Assembly: GCA_000752675.2 (NCBI GenBank)
Contig: LM994626.1
Span: forward strand, 458,966 to 522,965
Source: a bacterium OL-1
GTDB taxonomy: Bacteria; Actinomycetota; Coriobacteriia; Coriobacteriales; Atopobiaceae
Direction of reading: 5' to 3'
Length of the DNA stretch: 64,000 nt
The position numbers and the translations under genes are program-made. This document shows positions 25,197 to 33,340 of this stretch, in pieces. Every line of letters begins with the position of its first letter. Position 1 is the stretch's first letter. The notes under the pieces are model-generated. The model was not told the origin of the DNA, did no database searches, and worked only from the letters and a program-made list of their open reading frames with translations.

Positions 25197-25370
25197 ATAG
25201 CCTCCGTTGGATATCATCGGCAAATTATCCATCAGCCAATAAAACGACTCAGAGCAAACTATCATCAACCCAGAGATAGATATGAGGATAGGCCAATTCC
25301 CTTTGTATTAGCGATAATGTCAAACGCTAAATTGCTCTGTTGAATTCGTAGCAGCTCTCCGTCCCCCGAA

Positions 25371-25994
25371 ATGAGTCCCATGCCCGCCTCGCAGCATCCC
25401 TCCCCCACCCTTCGCGACTGCGTCTACGGCCAGGCCGTGGGCGACGCCCTCGGCGTGCCGTACGAGTTCCGCGCCCGCGGCACGTTCGGGTGCACGGGCA
25501 TGACGGGGCACGGCAGCCACGACCAGCCCGCCGGCACCTGGAGCGACGACACCTCCATGGCGCTCGCGACCTGCGACAGCATCCGCGCCACGGGCCGCGG
25601 TCGCACGGGCGACGAGGTTCACGCCGTCTCGGCCATCACGCACGCGCACGCCACCTCCTGCGAGGCGTGCGTTCGCATGGTGCGCGTGGCCCGCAGGCTC
25701 ATCGCCGGCGAGGGGCCGCGCGACGTCGCGGGCGACTTTGTGGGTGTGCCCGCGAGCCAGATCCGCTCCGGCGGCTTTGTGCTGGACACCGAGCGCGCCG
25801 CCCTGTGGTGCCTCGCCAACACCTCGAGCTACGCCGAGTGCGTGCTCGCGGCGGTGAACCTGGGGGACGACACGGACACCACCGCCGCGGTGGCGGGAGG
25901 GCTCGCCGGCATCGCGTACGGCATGGAGGGCATCCCGGGCGAGTGGCTCGACGCGCTTCTCGGCAAGGCGACCATCGACGCGTGCCTGTTCTAG
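25371..25994 (+). CDS. ADP-ribosylglycohydrolase-like protein with an internal deletion
   Basis: A 207-residue member of the DraG/ADP-ribosylglycohydrolase fold, which removes ADP-ribose from proteins or nucleic acids using two Mg ions. The first metal site GTWSDDTSM (about 57-65) and the last, NLGDDTDTTAAVAGG (about 160-174), are present. Between CDSIRATGRG and AVSAITHAHATSCEAC the segment that in relatives carries FDIG and N-G-SLMR motifs is absent, about 50 residues, with the frame kept. The protein may be inactive or altered. The ribosome site is weak. It is 175 bp from the divergent GmrSD-like gene. Confidence 0.7.
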   Translation: MSPMPASQHPSPTLRDCVYGQAVGDALGVPYEFRARGTFGCTGMTGHGSHDQPAGTWSDDTSMALATCDSIRATGRGRTGDEVHAVSAITHAHATSCEACVRMVRVARRLIAGEGPRDVAGDFVGVPASQIRSGGFVLDTERAALWCLANTSSYAECVLAAVNLGDDTDTTAAVAGGLAGIAYGMEGIPGEWLDALLGKATIDACLF

Positions 25995-26088
25995 GATGCG
26001 GGGTTCTCGGCGGCAAGATGTCCGGGAATCGGCCACTTTTGGGCCATACGGTAAAATGTCTCCCATTAAACATATTTAGGAGATGTCT

Positions 26089-27533
26089 ATGCAGCATCCT
26101 ATCGTCCGCAATGACCCCAAGCTCTTCTCCAACGAGAGGGAGAGCCTCTACTTCGACCGAAAGAGCGCGAGGCTCAACGCCAAAGAAGTGGCTCGACACA
26201 TATGCGCTTTCGCCAACGCATCGGGCGGTAAGCTAGTTATCGGCATCGAGGACGATGGTGAGATAACGGGGTTTAGACGCAATGGCGCGCGAGACATAGA
26301 GGACTTCGAACAGGCCCCAGTCACTGGTTGCAATCCCGTGCCCGTAGTGCACGCGACGAAGGTCCCCGTTACAAACTCGAAAGGCCAACTGGACCAGATT
26401 CTCGTGCTCGACATCGCTAGCTCGACTGGCCATGTTATCGCAAGGCGTAGCGACAACGCCGTGTTTCTCAGGCAGCAAGACAGCAGCGTGGAGCTCGACC
26501 GCGAGCAAGTGCTAGCGCTCGAGTATGACAAGAACCAGCGGCGTTACGAGGACGAAGTACAGGAGCGCTCCTCCATCGCGGACGTAGACCCCGAGGTGGT
26601 AGCCCGCTACAAGGCGGAGCTCGGGACCGAGGCGAGCGACGAGCAGGTCTTGCGAAGCCGCGGTTTCCTGCAGGACGGTCATCTGACCAACGCGGGGGTC
26701 CTGCTCTTCTCCGATAATCCCACGCGGTTCATGCCCTGGGCGCGGGTACGTGTGCTGCGCTTTGACGGGAACAAGATGGAAACGGGCAAACACCTCAATA
26801 TCGTGAAAGACAGGACATTCGACGGGCCGCTACCCAAGCAAATCGAGGGAGCCAAGGATTTTATTTCCAGCCAGCTGAGGGAGTTCCAGTACTTGGGGAA
26901 AGACGGCAAGTTCAAGGTCATCCCTGAATACCCTGAGTTCGCTTGGTTCGAGGGTCTGGTAAATGCCATCACGCACCGCGACTATGCCATGAGCGGCGAC
27001 CACATCCGCGTGATGATGTACGACGACCGTCTGGAGATAACGAGCCCGGGAAGCCTACCCAACATGGTGACGCTGGAGAACATGAGATACACCCGGTGGT
27101 CCCGCAACCCCATCATCGCTCGTACGCTTGTGGAATTCGGCTGGGTGAGGGAACTCAACGAGGGCGTGCAGCGCATCTACAATGAGATGGCATCCTTCTT
27201 CCTAAACGAGCCCACATACACGAGCCCAACGGTATGTCGGTCCGCCTAGTGCTTGAGAACAGCATCACCTCGCGCGTCTTGAGGCAGGCCGACTCCATAG
27301 CTGATGGCCTGGGCGAAGGAATCTATCGGTCGCTCAACGAATACGAGCTTGCAGCCGTACAGTACGCGTACGGCAGAGGACGGGTTACGGTAAAGGATCT
27401 CGCCGCCCATCTTGACCGCAGCCCAAAGGTAGCTCGAGCGATACTTAGGTCCCTCGCTGACAAGAACGTTCTTGACTGGCACGGAACCAGCCCTACCGAC
27501 CCTTCCCAGTACTATGACCTCCATAGGGCATAG
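26089..27533 (+). pseudogene. AlbA_2/Schlafen-type ATP-binding transcription factor, frameshifted
   Basis: The N-terminal part is an AlbA_2 domain (ESLYFDRKSARL, then HICAFANASGGKLVIGIEDDG). The middle is a GHKL-like ATPase with EGLVNAITHRDY and the Gly-rich TSPGSLPN. The frame reaches a stop at 27,247. From about 27,228 the +1 frame continues smoothly as NGMSVRLVLENS... and ends in a winged helix at 27,533, so one base has been lost near 27,225-27,230. AGGAG lies 6 bases before the ATG at 26,089. Intact relatives are thought to regulate transcription and are often found in defence regions. Either a pseudogene or a sequencing error. Confidence 0.75.
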
Positions 27534-27640
27534 TAGGTAAGAGCTTGGTCATAGCTCGGGTACCTCTCACAGGATGCAGAGGGTATTAAGCTCTTCCCCT
27601 GAGGGAAGAGTAGTAAGAGCAGACACTAGTAGCTGTGCCA
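27507..27640. repeat. Family H copy 2: gene end plus downstream flank
   Basis: The last codons of the ATP-binding protein gene and about 100 bp after its stop, including the inverted AAGCTCTTCCCCTGAGGGAAGAG (about 27,590-27,612). It matches 22,925-23,065. Confidence 0.6.
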
Positions 27641-27787
27641 TCGGGCACCATTCTCGTTGTGACATGCGCGCAATCTCAACCATCCGCCACCGAGGCATCC
27701 GGCATGGTAACGGATGGTAGAACTAGCGCTTCTGACTGGGTTACGCACAGCAAGTTGGACTGAAAAAATCCGGGAGTGGAGGTCAAC

Positions 27788-28189
27788 ATGCACAGCAAGG
27801 AGAACGTCGAGTTCGCCCGCGAAAACCAGTCTCACTATTGCGGCGAGAAGCCCCTTACCGTCGATGAGTACATTGCCCGGCAGCCCGAGGGAGTGCGGCA
27901 GGAGCTCCTCCAGGTGAGAGGCGTACTGCGAGCCACCCTCCCCAACGCGGAGGAGAGGATCTCCTGGGGCATGCCCACCTACTGGCAGGGGCGCAACCTC
28001 ATCCACTTCGCTGCCAACAAGCACCACATCGGGCTCTACCCCGGTGCCGAGGCGGTCGCGCACTTTGCAGGCGAGCTGGACGGCGCGTATGCCTACAGCA
28101 AGGGCAGCATCCGCATCCCCTACGGCCAGGCCGACGTCGACCTTATCGCACGCATCGCCGCGTGGTGCCTTGGTGGAACGGCGGCCTAG
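27788..28189 (+). CDS. DUF1801 (YdhG-like) small protein
   Basis: A 133-residue protein of the DUF1801 family, to which the iron-chaperone-like YdhG of Bacillus belongs. Recognisable are the TVDEYIARQPEGVRQELLQVR helix, the core EERISWGMPTYWQGRNLIHF and HHIGLYPG, and a C-terminal PYGQADVDLIARI. Length is typical. GGAGG sits 5 bases before the ATG. It is a cytoplasmic protein; the role is not well established. It stands alone on the right flank of the accessory region. Confidence 0.85.
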   Translation: MHSKENVEFARENQSHYCGEKPLTVDEYIARQPEGVRQELLQVRGVLRATLPNAEERISWGMPTYWQGRNLIHFAANKHHIGLYPGAEAVAHFAGELDGAYAYSKGSIRIPYGQADVDLIARIAAWCLGGTAA

Positions 28190-28291
28190 TACTTCCCAGG
28201 AAGAAGCTTGTCTTCGATTTGGTCTGGGATGCGCGCATCCTAGGTCCGGTGACCGCCGGAGCCCATTGAACCATCTTGGGTTGCGCGCCTG

Positions 28292-28437
28292 CCCAAAAAT
28301 CGACATTCTCAGTACTTTTTTGGGGCCCCGCTTAGTATTGCCTTACAGATGCCCATTCGCTACCTGCGAATCTACAAAATGCAAGGACTTCCGTACCCGG
28401 CATTCGCTGTAAAAGTACCAAGAACGCCATTTTTTGG
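28292..28437. repeat. Inverted-repeat element, family A copy 2
   Basis: 146 bp, homologous to 5371-5522, with ends CCCAAAAATCG / CCATTTTTTGG and the inner CAGTACTTTTTTGG...AAAAGTACC. It is the only recognisable item in the 28,190-28,625 gap. Confidence 0.7.
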
Positions 28438-28625
28438 ACACAAGCCCCCCGCTAGCCCCAATCGGAATCCCCAGGTCATGCATTCTCGGTGGCATTTCCG
28501 TCATACACTCGGCGTTTAAACGAGTAGCAAGCTGGGCGCGTCACGCAATCGCATCGCCCAACAGGAAATAGCGATAGGAAACCCCGTACCCAGCAACGCG
28601 GTCCAAGCAAACTCCGCGTGGCGCG

Positions 28626-28898
28626 CTAGGCCGAAGCCGATTGCATGGCCGCTCGCTTGGCCTGCTCATCATCCAGGCGTTCAGATACCCACATCTTAAT
28701 AACAGCCTGTCGGTTAACACCAATGCGCGCAGCCTCATTATCGAGCGCCGCAACCATCCAGGCAGGAAAGTCGACATTGACGCGCTTGACTTCCCGGTTG
28801 GGGAACTCGGGATGATCGAAATCGAAGTACTCGCTCATGTCCTCGCCCGCATCGAAGCTATCCAGCAGTGCGTCAGTGCTGTTGCGCGTTGCGCTCAT
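28626..28898 (-). CDS. BrnA/CopG-type antitoxin without a partner toxin
   Basis: A 90-residue ribbon-helix-helix protein. The N-terminal ~40 residues are acidic and disordered. The DNA-binding part follows: REVKRVNVDFPAWMVAALDNEAARIGVNRQAVIKMWVSERL, the CopG-like layout of BrnA antitoxins. AGGAGAGGGAG precedes the ATG at 28,898. In BrnTA operons the RNase toxin BrnT comes just before the antitoxin; the sequence upstream here (28,899-29,150) encodes no such protein. It is therefore an orphan antitoxin, or it has another role as a small repressor. Confidence 0.78.
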   Translation of the reverse strand: MSATRNSTDALLDSFDAGEDMSEYFDFDHPEFPNREVKRVNVDFPAWMVAALDNEAARIGVNRQAVIKMWVSERLDDEQAKRAAMQSASA

Positions 28899-28983
28899 AG
28901 CTCTCCCTCTCCTTTTCGGTGACACGACGGGCAGAGATTATGCCTTGCTAATAACATCGTACGATGCTTCGACATCACCCCCT

Positions 28984-29154
28984 AGTACTTCCCCGAAACC
29001 TCCTGCTCTGCTCGCGCAAGGCCCGCCTCGGCGCTCTTGAGGGCGCCGCGATACCACGACTCCCCCTCACGCACGGCAGCGGAAAGCCCGGCCACGGCGC
29101 GAGAGTACCAGCTCTTTGCCTCCTGGAAGCTCTGGGTGCAGCCCTCCGCCGTGC
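28984..29154 (-). pseudogene. C-terminal fragment of an unidentified protein
   Basis: The minus strand carries CTQSFQEAKSWYSRAVAG..., with two SWY-type repeats and a Lys/Glu/Ala helix ending EVSGKY then TAG. Composition and periodicity look like an amphipathic helical protein end. No start codon exists in frame, and a hairpin of family E lies directly at its truncated 5' edge. Not recognised further. The rest of the gap to 29,318 appears empty apart from that hairpin. Confidence 0.35.
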
Positions 29155-29155
29155 A

Positions 29156-29184
29156 TGAGACAAAGGGAAACTCCTTTTATCTCA
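29156..29184. repeat. TGAGACAAAGGG palindrome, family E copy 1 (diverged)
   Basis: TGAGACAAAGGGAAACTCCTTTTATCTCA without its third arm base being perfect: the right arm has two mismatches. It is the only decayed copy of six. Confidence 0.7.
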
Positions 29185-29318
29185 TCAACATTGACGCGTT
29201 TCTCCGGATTATTGACTGATTGACGCAAAATGCCGGGTATTTCAGCTGCATATACTAAAGCCATTCCCGGGAAGTACGAACAGCACACGTCTTAGTCGCA
29301 TTCCATCAAGGAGGCGCC

Positions 29319-30221
29319 ATGGGTTCCATCCTCATTGGACTCATTCCCGCACTTGGCTGGGGCTTCCAAGGCATCGTCATGGAGAAGATCGGGGGCACCA
29401 CCGCCAACAAGCAGATGGGCATGGTGCTCACGGCCCTCGTCATGAGCATCTTCGTTGCCCTGGTAGACCCCATCGTCTGGAGTCCCGCGCTCATCGCAGC
29501 AGCAGCCGTAAACGGAATCCCCTGGGCCATCGCCCAGATCCTGCAAATCAAGAGTTTTGACTATCTCGGCGTTTCGCGAGCAATGCCGCTCACCGCAGGT
29601 ATGCAGCTCATTCTCACCTCAATCATCGGCGCGTTCTACTTTGGCGAGTGGCCCCAAGCCTGGCAGATGGGCGTGGGCTTCGCCGGCATCGCGCTCATCA
29701 TTGTGGGAACGGTGCTCACCACCTACACCGAGGACGGCCAGGAGACCACCAGCAAGGAAGACATCCGAAAGGGCGTCATCATCACGGCAATCTCCTCGGT
29801 GCTCTACGTGGCCTATGCCACCGCGGCCAGGTTCTTCAACGTGGACAGCTTCCAAATTCTGCTTCCGCAGGCGCTGTTCATGCTCGCCGCCACGGTTGTC
29901 ATCGCCATTTTTGTGAGCAAGCGCGATTCCGTCGACGGCGTGTTTGGCCGCACCGAGGGCGTGTTTGGCATCAAGTCCTGGCAGAACATGCTCACCGGCA
30001 TCCTGTGGTCCGTCGCAAACATCGCGGTTCTCTTCTCCAATCAGGTGAACGGCGTGGCAGTTGGCTGGACGCTCGCGAACATGAACCTCATCTTCGCCAC
30101 GCTCGGCGGCCTCTTCATCCTCCACGAGAAGAAGACCCCCAAGGAGCTCAAGTTTGTTATCGCAGGCATGATCCTTATCGCCGCGGGCGGCATCGCCATC
30201 GGCGCAACGAAGCTGGGCTAG
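29319..30221 (+). CDS. GRP-family sugar uptake protein (GlcU/RbsU-like)
   Basis: A 300-residue inner-membrane protein with about ten hydrophobic segments. It begins with the family's typical IGLIPALGWGFQGI and ends with a repeated half that has LANMNLIFATLGGLFILHEKKT. GRP (glucose/ribose porter) proteins take up sugars with H+ symport. AAGGAGG lies upstream of the ATG. The next gene, 78 bp on, is an SDR dehydrogenase often paired with glucose uptake, which supports a sugar substrate, though the exact sugar is not visible. Confidence 0.88.
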   Translation: MGSILIGLIPALGWGFQGIVMEKIGGTTANKQMGMVLTALVMSIFVALVDPIVWSPALIAAAAVNGIPWAIAQILQIKSFDYLGVSRAMPLTAGMQLILTSIIGAFYFGEWPQAWQMGVGFAGIALIIVGTVLTTYTEDGQETTSKEDIRKGVIITAISSVLYVAYATAARFFNVDSFQILLPQALFMLAATVVIAIFVSKRDSVDGVFGRTEGVFGIKSWQNMLTGILWSVANIAVLFSNQVNGVAVGWTLANMNLIFATLGGLFILHEKKTPKELKFVIAGMILIAAGGIAIGATKLG

Positions 30222-30299
30222 AAGCGCGCCTAGCGCGACCGGCGCGCCAGAAACGTCAACAACACTCATCGGCCGCACTTGCGGCAGAGGGGAGCAACA

Positions 30300-31091
30300 A
30301 TGTCAATCACGCACAACAAGTACGACTTCGACGGCAAGGTAGTCATCGTCACAGGCTGCGCCCGCGGCATTGGCCGCGCAATCGCGCGCGCCTTCGCCGA
30401 GAACGGTGCCAAGGTCGCAGGTGCAGACCTCAACGTAGACGGCGTGCGCGAGACCCTCGCCGGCTACCCGGATTGCACGGCCTACTCGTGCAATATCGCC
30501 GACGAGGAGGCGTGCAAGGACCTCGTGGACAAGGTGGTCGAGCACTACGGCCATCTCGACGTCCTCATGAACAACGCCGGCATCTTCTGCCAGGCACCAG
30601 TCACGCAGATGTCCGCAGCCGACTGGCACAAGATGTTCTCCGTAAACGTGGATAGCCTCTTCTACCTCACCAAGTACGCCATGCCCCACCTGCTCAAGAC
30701 CAAGGGCAACGTGGTGCAGACCGCAAGCGTCAACGGCCTGGGCGGCGACTATATGTCCTGGGCGTACAACGCCACCAAGCACGCCGTAGTGGGCATGGTG
30801 CGCAGCCTGTGCATTGACTACGGCCCCCAGGGCGTCCGCATCAACGCCGTTGCCCCGGCCATGACCGCCACCGACATGAACCGCAGCGTCTGGACCGTGC
30901 CAGAGAAGGTCGCGCCGTTCATCGAGCGTATCCCCATGGCACGCATTGGCCAGGTGGAGGACATTGCCCGCGCAGTCATGTTCCTTGCCTCCGAGGACGC
31001 GGCCTACATCACCGGCCAGGTGCTCTGCGTGGACGGCGGCGTCACGGCATCCGACGGCCAGGCGCCCGGCGAGTACGACGAGAAGTTCTAG
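30300..31091 (+). CDS. SDR-family dehydrogenase (glucose 1-dehydrogenase-like)
   Basis: A 263-residue classical short-chain dehydrogenase. It shows TGCARGIG for NAD(P) binding (about 17-24), NNAG near 90, catalytic Ser in ASVNG and Tyr-x3-Lys in YNATK, and the C-terminal YITGQVLCVDGG. An Asp after the second strand (GADLN) suggests NAD preference. It follows the sugar uptake gene by 78 bp and may form an operon with it. Glucose or another polyol is a reasonable substrate guess. AGGGGAGC precedes the ATG. Confidence 0.88.
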   Translation: MSITHNKYDFDGKVVIVTGCARGIGRAIARAFAENGAKVAGADLNVDGVRETLAGYPDCTAYSCNIADEEACKDLVDKVVEHYGHLDVLMNNAGIFCQAPVTQMSAADWHKMFSVNVDSLFYLTKYAMPHLLKTKGNVVQTASVNGLGGDYMSWAYNATKHAVVGMVRSLCIDYGPQGVRINAVAPAMTATDMNRSVWTVPEKVAPFIERIPMARIGQVEDIARAVMFLASEDAAYITGQVLCVDGGVTASDGQAPGEYDEKF

Positions 31092-31167
31092 ACTCGGCGT
31101 TGAGCTGCGCCGCATTGCCTTTGCAGAGAGGGGCTGTCCCGGACTTTCCGGCGGCGGCCCCTCTCGC

Positions 31168-32184
31168 CTATTGCGACGAGAAGCGCTTGCGATACGAGGA
31201 AGGCGACTCGCCCAGCTGCGCCACAAACAACCGGTAGAGCGCATCTGCGCCCGAGAGGCCCACGCGTGACGCCACCACGGGCATGGGCAGGTCCGTCTGC
31301 ACCAGCAGCAGGGTCGCAAGTTCCAGGCGCTGTGCGAGAAGCCATTCCTTGGGTGTCTCGCCTATGGACTCCAGGAAGTGACGCTGGAAGGTGCGCACGC
31401 TCACGCCACTCGCACGCGCCATCGCGGCCACCGTCCACGGGCGCGAGAGGTCCGCGCCCACGATCTTGCAGACCTGCTCCACGTCCCTGCCGCGGCGCTC
31501 CACCTCGGGGGTATCCGGCATGCCAAAGGCATCGCTCCGCGTACCCAGCGGGCGCGGGTTCCACAGGCTCATTGCCTCGGCAACCTGTGACGCAACCACG
31601 GGCCCAGAAAGATGCGCGACAAGCGAGAGGCACAGGTCCAGGCCAGACGCCCCGCCAGCGGAGGTCCAGATGCCGCGGGCTTGGTCATGTGTGAAGACGG
31701 AGTCCTCGTCCAGCAGCGCGGCGGGGTACAGCAGGCGGAACTCGGCCGAGAACGCGTGGTGGGTCGTGCAGCGAACTCCGTCGAGAAGGCCGGCCGCCCC
31801 AAGCACAAACGCACCCGTCCCCAGCGAGGCAATCTGAGCCCCGTGGTGCGCTGCCTCACGTAGCCATGTGATTGTCTCGTCCGTCTCGCCTGACTGTATG
31901 GCGCGACAGGGATCCACAAAGCCGGGAACGCATACCAGGTCGGGGGCGGTGTCGCACTCGGCAAGCGGCGTGGTTGCAGCAGAGAGGCAGTGGTCGAGCG
32001 AGGCGAAGCTTCCCGTGGAGGCAAAGGAGAGGTTACAGGGCGCTTGGCCCCTGAGCGGGGCACCGTTGCCAAAGACCTGAATTACGTTGGCCAGGTCGTG
32101 GGCCCACATGCCATCCATGAGGAGAGCAACCACGCGCGGGATGCGAGGGGTGCGGCTGCTTGATGTAGCTGGGGTTTTGGACAT
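31168..32184 (-). CDS. GlxA-like AraC-family transcription regulator
   Basis: A 338-residue regulator. Residues about 15-200 form a DJ-1/PfpI-like domain (VVALLMDGMWAHDLANV..., ASLGTGAFVLGAAGLLDG). In that second motif the usual nucleophilic Cys is replaced by Thr, as in many non-enzymatic GlxA proteins. The C-terminal ~100 residues contain two AraC helix-turn-helix motifs (TVAAMARASGVSVRTFQRHF and MPVVASRVGLSGADALYRLF). It starts 14 bp after the HD-domain gene and so is probably cotranscribed with it. Effector and targets are unknown. Confidence 0.85.
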   Translation of the reverse strand: MSKTPATSSSRTPRIPRVVALLMDGMWAHDLANVIQVFGNGAPLRGQAPCNLSFASTGSFASLDHCLSAATTPLAECDTAPDLVCVPGFVDPCRAIQSGETDETITWLREAAHHGAQIASLGTGAFVLGAAGLLDGVRCTTHHAFSAEFRLLYPAALLDEDSVFTHDQARGIWTSAGGASGLDLCLSLVAHLSGPVVASQVAEAMSLWNPRPLGTRSDAFGMPDTPEVERRGRDVEQVCKIVGADLSRPWTVAAMARASGVSVRTFQRHFLESIGETPKEWLLAQRLELATLLLVQTDLPMPVVASRVGLSGADALYRLFVAQLGESPSSYRKRFSSQ

Positions 32185-32198
32185 TGGCTTTGCTCTGC

Positions 32199-33062
32199 CT
32201 ACTCCCCCACGACGCCCGCCACGGCGCGCACGTCTTCCTCGCCTGTGCCGCGGCGCCACGCCACGCGAACGGTGAAGCTGTTGGCGCCAGCGTCTCGCCT
32301 GTGGGCCACGGGGTCTGCTGTCACGGTGACGGTGGCGGCGTCGGGGTCTAGGCGGTACGTGGGCGCCGCGGGCGCGACGGGCACGGCGGCAAGCGTCACG
32401 CCGACGGTAACGCCACCCGCCTGGTACACGCGCCAGACCCCGCGCTCGCTGGCCCCCTGCGCGACCACAGGGCCAAAGCCGTACCGAAGCTCGACCTTCT
32501 CGCCAACCGAGAGCGGCAGCACGTCCGCCTCCAGCGCGAGCGCGCCGTCCGACTCGTCGCGCACCACAAACGGATACGGCTCACCCGCCACCTGCATAAT
32601 CACTGAGCCCGCGGGCGTTTGCACCTTGGTTACCATGTCGCCCAGAATCACGCGCGCCGTGCGGTACTTGCGGAGCCGCGCGATGTCCTTTGGCCCCACC
32701 TCGTCCAGGCGCGTGAAGTCACTGTTGTGGCGCAGGTCAGCCACCTTAACGCGGCGCGCGATAGGATTCTCGCCCACTGCGCGCACGTAATCGAGATAGG
32801 GCACGCCGTCCTTGTGGGTAAGGAGCTGGACCGCGGCCAGTGCTTCTGGCGAGATGCCCAAAGCGAGAAGGTCCTCCGGGATAGCTCCGCAGTCCTCCAT
32901 CACGTCATGGAGAAGCGTGACGCAGGTCTCGTCCTCGGTGGACATCTGCTCCGCAAGGTGAAGCGGGTGGTTGACGTAGGGCAGGCCCGCCTTGTCCAGC
33001 TGGCCCGCGTGCGCCTGATAGCAGAACCTAATCGCGTTCTTCGTGACGGGCGTGTACAGCAT
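32199..33062 (-). CDS. HD-domain protein, RelA/SpoT hydrolase-like
   Basis: A 287-residue protein. The N-terminal ~125 residues form an HD phosphohydrolase domain related to the hydrolase half of RelA/SpoT: HAGQLDKAGLPYVNHPLHLA, then LLHDVMEDCG (the HD pair) and VADLRHNSD. The synthetase domain is absent. The C-terminal 150 residues are a beta-rich region I do not recognise (IMQVAGEPYPFVVRDE..., many Val/Ala strands). GGAGG precedes ATG 33,062. A family E palindrome ends 14 bases upstream of the start, so its hairpin could influence translation. First gene of a two-gene operon. Confidence 0.8.
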   Translation of the reverse strand: MLYTPVTKNAIRFCYQAHAGQLDKAGLPYVNHPLHLAEQMSTEDETCVTLLHDVMEDCGAIPEDLLALGISPEALAAVQLLTHKDGVPYLDYVRAVGENPIARRVKVADLRHNSDFTRLDEVGPKDIARLRKYRTARVILGDMVTKVQTPAGSVIMQVAGEPYPFVVRDESDGALALEADVLPLSVGEKVELRYGFGPVVAQGASERGVWRVYQAGGVTVGVTLAAVPVAPAAPTYRLDPDAATVTVTADPVAHRRDAGANSFTVRVAWRRGTGEEDVRAVAGVVGE

Positions 33063-33075
33063 TCCGTGCCTCCTC

Positions 33076-33106
33076 ATGAGACAAAGGGACTGTCCCTTTG
33101 TCTCAT
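33076..33106. repeat. TGAGACAAAGGG palindrome, family E copy 2
   Basis: A perfect 31-bp palindrome ATGAGACAAAGGGAC-T-GTCCCTTTGTCTCAT directly upstream of the ribosome site of the HD-domain gene. Confidence 0.9.
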
Positions 33107-33150
33107 ATTTTGGCACGAGGAGGTCCACGCGCCGCGAGGCGATCGGCGCA

Positions 33151-33296
33151 GTTCCGGTTGACAGCAGTTTTAGTGAGAACCCTTATGTGACTTCGGCTTA
33201 GTGGCAATTCACTGACCTGCGGTTTATCAGGCTTCAAACTGCTTTGTACTTGGGGCACCCCCAAAAAACCGTAGCCCAACCGCAAATCCCTGCCAT
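33151..33296. repeat. Element family B copy 1
   Basis: About 145 bp starting TTCCGGTTGACAGCAGTTTTAG and running through CTTATGTGAC, GGCAATTC, GGTTTATCAG and GGGGCACCCCCAAAAAACC. It matches 43,146-43,290 at most positions and shares its first 50 bp with 37,671-37,720. Non-coding, in the gap between two minus-strand genes. Confidence 0.7.
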
Positions 33297-33340
33297 CGCG
33301 AGCCCAGCCGGCGCTCTCCCGGCGCGCCACCCGACAACGT

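Noticed and set aside
28541..28777. A 78-codon minus-strand frame overlapping the BrnA-like gene as its missing toxin
   Set aside because: It is out of frame with and overlaps the antitoxin, and shows no BrnT features.
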